DNA from: Lunularia cruciata
Taxonomy: Eukaryota > Streptophyta > Marchantiopsida > Lunulariales > Lunulariaceae
Direction of reading: 5' to 3'
NCBI GenBank assembly: GCA_948567375.1
Contig: OX419757.1
Location: 19,158,001 to 19,222,000 of the forward strand
Length of the DNA stretch: 64,000 bases
Part shown: in pieces, positions 13,643 through 24,781 of the stretch
Position numbering within the stretch: the first letter of the stretch is position 1
Layout: each line of letters starts with the position of its first letter
Made by a program: the position numbers and the translations under genes
The notes under the pieces: model-generated
The model's input: only the letters and a program-made list of their open reading frames with translations
The model's database searches: none
Told to the model about the DNA's origin: nothing

Positions 13643-14700
13643 AAATTTACAAATAAGAAATTTGCAACTTAAATTTGAAAATTAAATATGAGATATTTTC
13701 ATATGAGAAAAGAAAAAGGCAACCGCATAGGAAAAATGAAGGATGGGAAGACCCCATCAAGCCGTACAAGGGAGAGACAGAAAGGGTGACATGGGTAAAT
13801 CATATGAGTATACATGACTTTCTAAGTTGCAAATGTAGAATTAGAAGATAACTTTTAAGTACATGTATTTTTGGAGACTATTAGAGAACAAGAAATACAC
13901 AAATATCAAATTTTCCACCAATGTCCACCTGAGTGGTGGATCTTGGTGGAGAAGTTTTGTTATGTGAGTGTTAAATTTTGCTCCAGTAGTTATAATGATA
14001 GGTAGTTGTGTCTAATATTGCTATAAAAAGTAAATGCTAGTGTGAGTGATAAAGAGAAATTGATGATAAAAGAGTACTCGCAATCTATGACTTTCCCTCT
14101 TGTATCACATTCATCATCAAATGTTAATTTACATCTCATATATCTTAAGATACTATTTGGTCCATATTATGATATAAATATCATAAACAACTTATGGAAG
14201 CTTTCAATGCAATGATACTTCTAGTAATTAGACAAGATGAAAAATTAAAATGAGCTTGTGTAGTATTAGCTTTCCTAGTGTATGAAGTGTTGTACTTATG
14301 AATATAATTGCAAAGCATTATGTTTGGCTAAGGCAATGCTTAAATTTTCCAACCTCTCTCCGGTGTGCATGATGGTTTAAAAGAGCATAAAGAAATGTAT
14401 ACAGATTTAATCTAATAAAGACAATGCTAATAGATAATATAACTTGCAATCTTACTACTTATACTAAAAGGAGAAAATATAAGGTAGATAAGAAAGATAT
14501 AAGGAAAGACTAATAGATGAAAGATGAAGAAATATAAATTACTTGCTATGAATGCAAAATTAGAATGAAAAAATTGAACGAATTGACTGATCTAAAAACA
14601 ACTATTAATATCTTACATAACTAATTAGATTGGATTTAAAAAAGGAGAAGAGAATAGATGTAGATTCTACAAACAAAATCATTGAAACATAAGAGTTCAA

Positions 14701-14756
14701 GATTTTATCTTGTTAATGTATTTCCTTTTGGAAGATTTTATCTTGTTAATGTATTT
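14701..14756 (+). repeat. 23-bp direct repeat, 33-bp period
   Basis: Identical copies at 14701-14723 and 14734-14756, both starting GATTTTATCTTGTTAATG, separated by 10 bp. Consistent with a local duplication. Confidence 0.8.
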
Positions 14757-15928
14757 ATTGGAAGTAAATATATTAATGAGATAAAAAGCAAAGTACAATA
14801 TTTTCTTTCTAGGTCAAGGGATATCAAGGAAGGAATTCATAGATAAAGCAATATATCAATGGTTAGATGAGAGAAGGAAATTTTGTAAGGTAAGAGTGTA
14901 TAGTAAATGACTAATGTAATAACAAATAATATTGTTGCTAATATTAGAAGGATTTCTACTCAATTGCTCAATAGGTCAAAGACTTAGCTCACTTGATAAT
15001 CAATATTGCTGAAAAGAGTAGATAATATATTTATATCAATCAAAATTTAATGTCTTTGGTTATATTAGTTGCACTTATTGGACATATACGAGATAGAAGT
15101 TTTCAATTCTAAAAGAATGTTATGCTTTTTTATGGTAGTAATGTTGCCATCTATTTTATATGTACAGAGATAACATATTAAGAATAGAAATAACTGCCAT
15201 AATGAAGATTTAATTCTTTCATAAACTATCAAGTTTTGAAGATTTAAGAAATATATGGAAATTTTATAAAGATATATTCATAGATTTTTTAAGGTATTTA
15301 ACTACAATAATAAAGAGTGATATAAAAATTGAAGTTTTGAGATCTTCATGGTAGATCATAACATAAGTTACATATAAGTCTTTATATAAGATTGGTTCCA
15401 AGAAAATTCAAGTGTTAATTTCCAAACAAATTTACTCAATCCCTCAAAAATCCCCAAATACTCAAAGCTTAACTTAGTCCTTATCAAAATTCCTAAGTAC
15501 ATAATTAACGTATTAAGTTGTTAGGATGATTCATATAGGCCTTTTAAATATTCTTTTATGATCTTCATAGATACCTGTTAGCGTCTTCTAGACGTTTCTA
15601 ATAACTTATTTGATAAAGTTATACCAAATCACTATGGTTAAATCATGTTTATTATATAAAATATAAATGGCAAGATAGAAGTGATATAAATTAAAGTGTA
15701 TGGTAAATCAAAGTCAATCAAAAAATATTATTGCTTACAATATTTTGATTCTTATATATCAAAACACTTGCTAAGTTTGTAAGTGTAAATATCCATCTTA
15801 CTTAGACAAGGTTATATTATAAATAAATTATAGAAGCTTTCATTTTAAGCTAAGAGAGATGCTTGATTGATTACACTTGTCCTCCTGATATGAAAGATGA
15901 TTGATTGATTATACTTATCCTCATGTGG

Positions 15929-16283
15929 TATAATATACCAAGAGAAATAGGAAAATGGAAGAATTAATTGAATGTCCTCAATTGAGAGAAACTCCAAATG
16001 ATTGGGTTGAGCCGGTGCTTTAGTATTTACAGGTAACCTAGGTACAAGTCTCTGAAATGTGCCTCCAAATGTTTTTTCTTTTAGAAGTTTCCTTTTGTCA
16101 AGTACAAGCTAAGTTAGTTGTTTACTTGGCATACAAGTTACTCAATTCATTGGAAGTTTCTAGAAGCTTCTCACCAAGAAACTTCTTAGATGCTGTTAGA
16201 GAACCTTCTTAGAATTCCTAGATGTACATTAGTTCTACCTTCTTTTAGCCATTCTTAGCTTTTTCAAACTTGATATTATTACA
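15929..16283 (-). repeat. 3' LTR of element D
   Basis: It is alignable along its length with 22723-23064 and ends TTACA, next to a pyrimidine-rich block that is the polypurine tract on the minus strand. The outer boundary is chosen from the flanking TGTGG; the terminal TG has become TA. It contains a perfect four-unit heat-shock element at 16153-16170. Confidence 0.8.
16153..16170. promoter_or_regulatory. Heat-shock element, four perfect units, in D 3' LTR
   Basis: The sequence GAAgtTTCtaGAAgcTTC shows four alternating GAA/TTC units with exact 2-bp gaps, the known binding pattern of heat-shock factor trimers. A further GAAacTTC lies at 16178-16185. The matching site in the other LTR (22948-22965) is degraded in two units. 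Confidence 0.6.
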
Positions 16284-16297
16284 TATTCCCCCACACT
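16284..16297 (-). other. Polypurine tract of element D
   Basis: On the minus strand this reads AGTGTGGGGGAATA, directly before the 3' LTR. That is the usual place and composition for the primer of plus-strand DNA synthesis. Confidence 0.75.
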
Positions 16298-16490
16298 TAG
16301 TTGGTGATATCCTTGTTGCCATGAAATCTTTGAACTCTTGTATGGCAACTTGGGCATTTTGGAGATGAGAAAGAGGCTTGCATGTGACATGGTGAAGGGG
16401 ATACTTTTCCTAAATAAACTTATATTTGATTTTTTGTTGATGGTAACATTGGATGTATCTTTATGCAAGAATACAATCCACTTCATATCC
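16290..16490 (-). pseudogene. Chromodomain remnant of element D
   Basis: In one minus-strand phase the decayed segment includes YPLHHVTCKPLSHLQNAQ, parallel to the better-preserved chromodomain of element A (61611-61770). In chromoviruses this domain follows integrase and directs insertion to chromatin with particular histone marks. Its position just before the polypurine tract is as expected. It is broken by frame changes and cannot encode a working domain. Confidence 0.7.
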
Positions 16491-16499
16491 TTCATGTTC

Positions 16500-17620
16500 A
16501 TTTAGAGATTGGATGAGCAAGATGTTGTATGCAATTAGGAAAAGAAGATGGATTAGAATATAAAAGGTTTTAAGTTTGAGACATGGAAGATAGGATGGAT
16601 CTTTGGGTGACTAGTAAGTGTAAGTTTGTAGACAAATAGAGAAATGAGTTCAATAATATTAAATAGACCTATCCAATTTGGGTGTCAAAAGAGAGAGGAA
16701 GGTTTCTACAAACAACATAACCATGTCACTTACTTGAAAGGTAATATTGCAATGATGTTTGTCAATGTATCACTTTTGCTAATTTGTAGCAATAAGAAGA
16801 TGACATTTTGAATAGTGTAAAGATTAAATAACATGGACAAGAAGGTGGAAGTATGAGAAACATGAGAAGATGGTAGAATAAAAAACAGAATATAGATCTT
16901 GCTCATAATTAAGAAAGAAGGGAGAGAATCATGTATTTACATGCTTGGATTACTATAGGCGAATTCAACAAACTCAAGCCAAGTATCCCAATTGGTACAA
17001 TGAACTTGACAAAAGCATGTAGCATATCTTTTAAGGTACAATTTTCTCACTCTATTTGCCTCTCAATTTAAAGATGATAGATTGTAGTTAATGCAATCTT
17101 GGTGCCAAGCATCTTGAAAAGCACCTGCCAGAATTTACCAATGAATCAAGGATCACAATCGTAAATAAGAACACTTAGCATACTATGGTGTTTGAATATA
17201 ATATCAAAGTAAATCTCAACTAATGTTGGACCATCTATTGGATCCACGGTGTGTGCCAAGTGAATCTACTTGGTGAGCTTATAACATAATACCAATTTTT
17301 TTGTATAGCCTTAGTCCATCTATAGGAAGGATTGATGAGGTCTACACTCACATGTTCTCATTAAATAGATAGATTTGGTAGTGCTTGAAGTATTTCACTT
17401 AATTTTTGGTTACTTGTCTTGTTGTTTTGGTAGCTCTCATAAAATTCAACAAACTCTCAAACCTCTTATGCCAAGTTTGGTCATCACTATCAAATTGTAG
17501 AGTAACGTCTTATCTATATCTATTTGACCAACAATTGGTAATTCATGAGTCTCTTGGATTGTCATAAGCTATAGTTTTGCCATAATTGGAACATAAATTT
17601 GGTTCTTGCAAAATATAAGG
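16500..17620 (-). pseudogene. Integrase remnant of element D
   Basis: Minus-strand phases show pieces of a gypsy integrase core, among them DKLTKWIHLAHTVD near the first catalytic region, and a YDCDPWFIGKFW piece with a following ALTTIYHLQ in place of the usual second-Asp and third-catalytic-residue regions. Many stops and frame changes are present. The order between RT (to the right) and chromodomain (to the left) is that of a chromovirus pol. Confidence 0.7.
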
Positions 17621-18479
17621 TAAATCTTGAAAGTAAAGATGTTTTTCTCCTTGTCACATGTTGCAAGGCAACTTTCCATAAGATGAAAAAAGAGATCTAT
17701 TATAAAGTTCTTTTGAAATTTGTTGGACCTTTGAGACAATTGACATTGTGATAATTGTTGCGAGAGATTTAGGAAGAATTTTCAAAGTAGGTCCTCATGA
17801 CAAGACATTAAAAATGACATGGAACTTTCACTATTTATGCTCAAGCTTGATATCAAATAATTGTAGTTGCTCCTCCTATTAATGATGCCAACTTTTCATG
17901 TGCTCCAAATGTAAGGTATGAAATAAGGATTTATGATAAAGATGCATTATCACTTATTTCTCCAAGAGATAATATTTCCACACCTTTGTTTTGTATATCA
18001 TTGCAAGTTCTTCTTAATCTTGAGCAAAATAATTCATTCTAGTTGTGTTTATTTGTTTAAGTACAAAGGTAATGCACTCGGTCTATGAATTCTTGTTGTA
18101 TTGCTTTGATTGCAAAGTTAGAAGCATCAAAATCAACCACACAAGGTAGTTGAGTGTCATATGGTTAGAAGATAGGTCTTGAGGATACTATATTATTAAG
18201 TTTCCTGAATAATAATTCTTATTTGTAGAATATACAAATCTTTTTGTCTTCTTCAAGAGATCAATTAATGGTAAAAGCCATATGAGCATAAAATTTAGTA
18301 GAAGCTTGACGGTCCATCCGGTCCCCAAATTTTATGCATCCTTCAAAGTAAACCAATTAGTATAAGCCTTGATTTTCTCCTCTTCACTCTTGATCCCCTT
18401 AGTGGAAACCTTATAGCCTTAGAAGGAAACTTCCTTCTTCTAATATGCACACTTGCATTTCTTACAATAGAAATTTTAT

Positions 18480-18900
18480 TGCCATAGTTGTCTCAAGATC
18501 TTTTATACATGGATATTCTATTATGTCTTTATCTTGTAGTAAATAAAATTCATCAAAGAACACTACCATTTTTTTATCCAATAACACTTCTTACATCTAT
18601 TGCATTTGATGAATGGAAATTGCTATAGCACAAATGAGTCCAAAAGGTAAAACTCTATACCTTGTACAAAAGGCAATCTTTTGTGCATCTTTAACATCAA
18701 TAATAATATGCCAATGGTCACTTTGAAGATCCAACGTAGAGAAGTATAGTGCTAGGCTTAGTTGATACAATAAGTCATCAATCCAAAACAAGGAATACAC
18801 ATTCTTCATGGTTTGTTTATTAAGACCATGATAAAAAGTATAGAATTGAAACCTTCTATCCTTCTTAAGTAAAAAACTACCAATGTTCCTCAAGTGGATG
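18480..18900 (-). pseudogene. Reverse transcriptase remnant of element D
   Basis: The minus-strand frame 18893-18597 (98 codons) contains [24 protein letters not shown] and FCTRYRVLPFGL, the fingers and palm motifs of Ty3/gypsy RT. The catalytic box that normally reads F/Y-x-D-D is FFDE at 18549-18560, so an essential Asp is changed. The segment is inactive as read. Confidence 0.85.
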
Positions 18901-19879
18901 TGTTATGTTGTATGAAACAATCTCCAAAAACTTGGTCAACTTTTGTTGGAACTCTTCTAAATCTTTTGGTAAGAGGAAATACATTGGTCTACTCATTGGA
19001 GTACCACCTGGCAATAGTTCAATCTTCAGAGGCATAGCTCAATCAAAACATGTTTTTTTTAAGAATATCAAAAATATGTTTGCAAACTCTTGTTCTATTT
19101 GCTCAACCACTTGTTTTTGAGACTCATTCTCCTCATTAGATCCTTGTTGCACTTTGGCTTTAATCTTCTTTGTAAACATATAATTTTCTCCCTTTGCTCT
19201 ATAGTTGCTACATTTAGAAATTTCCCATTGTGTGATTGATTTCTTTTAGATGTCTTACCTTGGTTCAAAAAAATCTAATCTAAAATTCTTACCTTGGTAT
19301 TGTACTTAAGCTTTTGTTGAGCCTGATCAATTTGAATCTTATGATTTTCAAACCAAGATAGACATAGAATGATATTGTACATTTGGGAGCTACTACAAAT
19401 CGTGCTTACTTTGAGTACTCTTTCCCAACCTTAATTCCAACAAGTTGAGAGGTAAAACATGCAAAATACTTTCTACCATTTACTATCATATGCTTACTAC
19501 AAAATATTGACTTTATATGGATATACTATTCTTTTACTAATTTCATGGATATACAATTCTAAACATTGTCAACATTGACCATAATCTAAAATATTTCCTT
19601 GCATGTGGAATCAAGTTTGCATACCACGTTGCAACCAAGTTTAATTTCAATGAGATGGAAGCCTTCAATCACATTGAAATTCATCAAGTTCACAATAACT
19701 AGTTTAGTATCCTCTTATTAAGTTCCTTCTAAGATGCTCAATATTCCATACTTGGAATCTTGTTTTCTCGATCATCATGTTCCTAGAATTGTATTTGAGA
19801 TAGTGGTTTAGCTTGTCTATTCTTGCTTAAACATTTTGCAAAGCAATTTTAATTTTGGCAACAATAGAAGTAACAAAGA

Positions 19880-22000
19880 TTTTATCTTGGCCATTCATAA
19901 TCTAAAAAGTTCAGTGGTCTCCATTGGATTGCATTAATGTCCATTATTATTGGCTTGTCCACTTGTGCTTTAGGATTTTGCAAGTTTTGTGAAATTCTAG
20001 GTTGAGAGCAAGTTGTAATAACCAATGGATCAAAGCGCTTGGCTAAATTTAAAACCTCTTCCAAATCTTTAGGTTTTCTAGGATAACTTCAATTGAGTAT
20101 GTGGTTTCAATCATCTCACAAACCAATTAGTAACTTGTTCTTCAATCAACTCAAAAAATTTGCATAATCATATTTTTTAACTAGTAATATAACTTCTCAT
20201 AAAACCAATCTTCATTTATTTTACCAACCAATCTAGCGCAATTTACATAGCATCATAGCTCAGAATCTCTTATTAATTATACCCTTGAAGTCTCCATATG
20301 TTAAGATTGGTAAAATTGCTAATAAGCTTTCTCTACTTAGAATTACCACCATAGATTTGCCACTCCTTTTAATTGACTCAAAGGATTTATCTCCAATCAT
20401 TTCGAAGATTTTTAGCTTCAAAGTAGCATTCTTAATAAAATAAAAAAAATTATTGCACTTGGTAAACACTTCCTTCAAAAGTCTTAGGTCTTGTGCATTA
20501 AACTTGATCTCCTTCTTTACAAGCTACTCTCTTTAGTTACTTAAGTTATTGATAAACATAACCTCTCTTCCAACAATCAAGTAAGATGCTGAATTTGTTT
20601 TGGTATAATAATGAAAATTTTGTACGTCCTTGCATTTGCAACTATGAATAATATTTTACCAAACTACCTCCTCATTATGGCAACCCAATGTCATATACTT
20701 TGCATCAATTGGTAAGAAATAGCTTGTTCCAACATAGATACGGTTGGAAATGGATAAATTTGAAGAGAATTGTTATTAATGTCTTTCTTTATCTCTTTTT
20801 TAGCCTCTTGTGCAAGAACCACTCCCTAAAAAGGGTAGAATCACCAACTAAGGCACACTATGGCAAATATCTTTTCCAAAAATCTTGTTCTTGTGAGATA
20901 AGCTCAAAGAGGCTACTTCACTATAGATTTTATAACCTTAAATAATGTGTTTGACACTTCTTATAAGGCACAATTACAAAGGTTATTTGCATTGGTGGTA
21001 AATCTTTGTTTTTTGCTTTTTGTGGAACTTTGAGCACTATAGCTCACTTGATTAGTCTCAAGGCATTACTCTTTTCCTTCAAAACTGCCACTGATCCTAA
21101 ATCATAGCAACAAGTACTAGTGATCACACACTCTCAACTACTTGGGTTCCTACTACAAAGTCCCTCACCACTACTCACCAAAGATTTATTGCCAATACTT
21201 GGAATTTAGTAAAAGCAATGAAGAGCTTATGGCTCTTTCATTTTACTCTCTTACATGGATTAAGTGAATTTTTACAATAAAAACTTTCTTCAATAGCTTC
21301 TCCTACTCCTTACCTAAGAAATATAACTGTTGTAAAAGTGCAAATATTTATCAAAACTACACTTCTTGCATAGACTAAAAATCAGGATTTTAATATCTTA
21401 TCTCATCCCAATCTTCTTATCCATATATTTTTGTACAAACTAACATGTGTCTTGAGAGAGTGTTAAAATTCTTTTTTTTTTAAATCTATGTTTTCCTTGT
21501 TGGACTTGTACCCAAAGATGACATCTATAAAGGTTTTGCAACTTCAAAGAATGCACAACTACAAAGTACATACAACTACTGATAACCTATGACTTAGAGG
21601 AAAATCTTCAATAAAGAGTGCTTGTACCAAAACTACTACTCATCTCTCCTTTGGTTACATCCACTATGATCTTGATTAATTGATCCAAAAGATCTTAAAT
21701 TTTTTTATTCTACTTTGTACTCTAATCTTCTTCTTTGGTCTTGGCATTGACGAGGTATGTGACTTCCTTGGTGACCATCTCTACCAAGGCAATTCATATG
21801 CTGCTTTGGCCTCCTTCTCCTTCTTAAATTCTTCTTCTGCAACCTCAATCTGAAGAGAAACCTCCTCCATGTATTCCTCCTTGTGGAACTTTGGAACTTC
21901 AATTACTTATAACTTTTGCTACATCTATCCACATGCTTCAATTACTGTATAAATATAACACCTTTGAGAAAATGAGTCTAACAAGATAAATATTGCTCTA
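19880..22000 (-). pseudogene. gag region remnant of element D
   Basis: The minus-strand frame 20064-19882 contains MDINAIQWRPLN, like the stretch before the zinc knuckle in element A gag (near 51400-51450). Further right, 20478-20260 and 21902-21705 hold charged fragments consistent with gag or leader. The segment is riddled with stops. Boundaries are approximate, and assignment of the 21-22 kb part to gag is inferred from position. Confidence 0.5.
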
Positions 22001-22709
22001 TTTGGACATGTAACCTTCAAGGTATCAGACCCAAAGTGTGCATGGCAAATTTCCTATGGGAGAAGATTTTTTTGGAGTAGGATCCTTTAGGGAGAAGACT
22101 TTTTTGATTGTAGGGCTATCACTATCTTCACTTGAGAACTTTTTGGTGTGCACCACTAATAAGCAATTTTTATTAGCTGGAGGCCACATTCAAATTGGAA
22201 AATGGTCTTTTGGTCCAAAAATCTTTGGCTCTCAAGAATCTTTGTACATGTACTCTTCAACTTGGACCACTCTTTGGGCTTGACTTCTTCATACTCCTCC
22301 CTTTGTACTACATACATATTTGCTGCTTTCCTCTTTGTACCTTGGTGTACCAAAGGGTGAAGCTAAAGAATACCCAGCTAAGAGGTTTCTCCACTAAACA
22401 TAACAATGTGTCTCTTTATCTTTAGCAAAAATTAGGAAAATGGAATGAACTTGCACTTTTGAGAAAAGTGTGACAATAATCACAAATATATCATAGTTAA
22501 TGTATAGATACAACAAGTCCACCACTCTCCATGGATTATGATCAATGGCTCATTTCATAAGGTGATCATATTAATAAAATCATTGCCAAAACATACAAGA
22601 ATTAATTGCTAGAAATGATACTTTGGTTGTACATGGATATGGAAATCCCAATAGTTTGATGGAAATTTATTTGGAGATCTGTAGATTCAATCCATCCCTT
22701 TCTTGCTTT

Positions 22710-22721
22710 GCTCTAATACCA
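22710..22721 (-). other. Primer-binding site of element D
   Basis: On the minus strand the sequence reads TGGTATTAGAGC, one base after the LTR end. It differs by one C-to-T change from the common plant TGGTATCAGAGC site complementary to initiator methionine tRNA. Confidence 0.85.
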
Positions 22722-22722
22722 A

Positions 22723-23064
22723 TGTATAGACTGAGCAGAGAAATAGAAGAATGGAAGAATCAACTGAATAATGTCACTTGAGGGAAAACTCCAAATTCTT
22801 GGTTAAGCACAAGTTTTGGTATTGATAGGTAGCTAAGTACAAGTCTCAAAAAGAAGTTTCCACAGAATTTTTCTTCTAAAAGCTACTTTTTATAGAGTAT
22901 AAGCTAAGCTAGCCATTTACTTGGCATGTAAGCTAGTCAATCCTTTGGAGGTTTCTAAAAGCTTCTTGGACATTCCTAAAACTTTTCTTAAAATTCCTAG
23001 ATGTATGCTAGTTTTCCCTTTTTTCCAAGTTATACTCAGCCTTTGCTAACTTTATTTTATTACA
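22723..23064 (-). repeat. 5' LTR of element D
   Basis: A 342-bp LTR with TG and CA ends (TGTATAG...ATTACA on the plus strand), directly beside the primer site. A minus-strand TATA-like CTCTATAAAAAG lies near 22885-22896, with a degraded heat-shock-element array (22948-22965) upstream of it in the transcription direction. Confidence 0.85.
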
Positions 23065-23069
23065 TGTGA

Positions 23070-24031
23070 TATGATCATGGTAGTTGGTTTTTACTATGAT
23101 CATAAATATTTGGTATCAATATGAATAACTTGTGGCATCTAACAAGAATAGTGAGGAGAAAACATGCAACTTATTAGTTTTATGTCAAAAAGTACTTCTA
23201 GTTGATTAAAACTACCAGAAAATAAAGAAATTTTTTATTATGATAATAACCAATATAGAAAATAACAAGTTTCTACATAAACTTCAAGAGTTTGGTGTAT
23301 TTAAAGATACAAACTATTTGATAGATTGAGAAGAAGTAATAATTGAAGATAAAAGCTTTGAACATAAAGAATATAAAGAAAATTTTAAATGAATTCATTA
23401 GTGTGACAAGTGAAACACCACAAATAAATTGAGTTGCCTTTATAAGATGAGAAGATCTAGTCATTTTCTTTATAAATTCAACTTAATATGTGATTAGACT
23501 CAAATTAACCTTAAAAATTTCATGCTTTGGTTGTCAAGGAAGAAAGAACTAAGATACACAAAACTCAAAGCTATATATAATAGTATGAAATGAAGGTAGT
23601 AACTTAACTTTTAATATACACTTAAGTACCAAGACAAGCTGGTTTTGTATAATAAAAATGTTACATTTGCTTATCAAATTGGGTTTATAGGGCTTTCCTA
23701 ATTCAGGAGCAACAATGAAAATAGTGAAATATGGACTTGACATGTAAGTAGCCTATGACCTTGAGTAGCTTTGATGTCATAATTTTCTATATGGATGTAT
23801 TGTGTTATTATTATCTATGCATGGCATGTAAAAAATATTATTATTACTTCAGAGTTTGCTCATATGTACATAAATTCTATCTTTTCTCAGTAAAGTGTTT
23901 CTAAAGTACTTAATAAACATATATCTTCACAATATACAAGTGTAATTTGTAAGACTTGGTTGTTGATTTCAAAAGTAAGATTTATAATCTTATATCTTAT
24001 TCCCTTAAATTTGATAAAGAATAAAACAAGA
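23070..24031. other. AT-rich spacer, nothing recognised
   Basis: The DNA between element D and the first solo LTR. Short frames are present but none has a motif. No gene or element could be supported. Confidence 0.4.
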
Positions 24032-24776
24032 TATAATGTTCCAATGATAGTAGAGAGACACAAAAGATAAAGTTTTACACTCAAACTATGATGCCCCAAA
24101 GGAACACCTTGACTTTGGGGCATCTTGATTGTATTATATATCAAAGGAGACTCCTCCAAAGGAAGCTCCACCCTTGGATGAGATACATGGATTGTTGACA
24201 TGTAAGCTAGCTCTGCCCTTAGATTTGTTGTATGCATGGGTGAAATGTCAGTTCTCATCCTATCTGGTTTGTCAACCCATCTTTGACCAAAGAGAATCTT
24301 TAGAGAATCTTCCTTTAGGAATCTCCAAATCATGTGGGTGAGGTACCGTTAGAAATCTCTCAATAAGACAAATCTAGGGAGGAGGACAGCCTTTCTTCCA
24401 TTCAAGGAGAAAACTGCACATTTTTTAGACCTTTTTCATCCATTTAGGCCTTTGAAATTGACTGAAGATTTCAGGCATATTTCGGTTTCTACCCTATTAA
24501 TAGAAGTACACTTTTGGTTATACCTTTTCCTGATCTGTTTAGTCTATCATGTGTAACATCCTTTCAAATGTTACCAAACCAAATTTCACCTCTAGATCAT
24601 ATGTCTAGCTATTGGTTCTAAGGTTTTTAACTATATTTTGATTTTTGCCCTATTCGTAAAAGTACATTTGGTGATACCTCTATCTGATCTATTTAGTCAA
24701 ATCATGTATAACATCTTTCCAGATGTTACTAACCAAATTTCACCTCTAGATCATATGTCTAGCTATTGGTATTACA
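24032..24776 (-). mobile_element. Solo LTR of the element-B family (long form)
   Basis: 745 bp related along most of its length to the LTRs of element B (35789-36386 and 41512-42092). It is flanked by perfect 5-bp duplications CAAGA at 24027-24031 and 24777-24781, with no internal element sequence, so an entire element was lost by LTR-LTR recombination. It starts TATAATGTTCC (family start TGTAATACTCC) and ends ATTACA. It carries an internal tandem duplication of about 150 bp (near 24480-24625 and 24640-24771) absent from the element B LTRs. Confidence 0.85.
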
Positions 24777-24781
24777 CAAGA

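Larger units (their letters stand above)
12036..15928. other. Very AT-rich stretch, nothing recognised
   Basis: No open frame or domain could be supported. Small repeats include a perfect 31-bp tandem pair (13581-13642), a 23-bp direct repeat (14701-14723 and 14734-14756) and an imperfect 37-bp palindrome of TCCACC motifs (13914-13950). Given the neighbouring elements, it may be older, unrecognisable retrotransposon sequence. Confidence 0.4.
15929..23064 (-). mobile_element. Element D: decayed Ty3/gypsy chromovirus (minus strand)
   Basis: An LTR retrotransposon of about 7.1 kb reading right to left. It has a 5' LTR at 22723-23064, a primer site complementary to a methionine-type tRNA at 22710-22721, gag, reverse transcriptase, integrase and a chromodomain, a polypurine tract at 16284-16297 and a 3' LTR at 15929-16283. 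The flanks carry TGTGG (15924-15928) and TGTGA (23065-23069), a probable 5-bp target duplication with one change. The two LTRs are only about three-quarters identical by eye, so it is old. No frame is intact. Its LTRs resemble those of element A, so the two are probably diverged members of one lineage. Confidence 0.88.
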
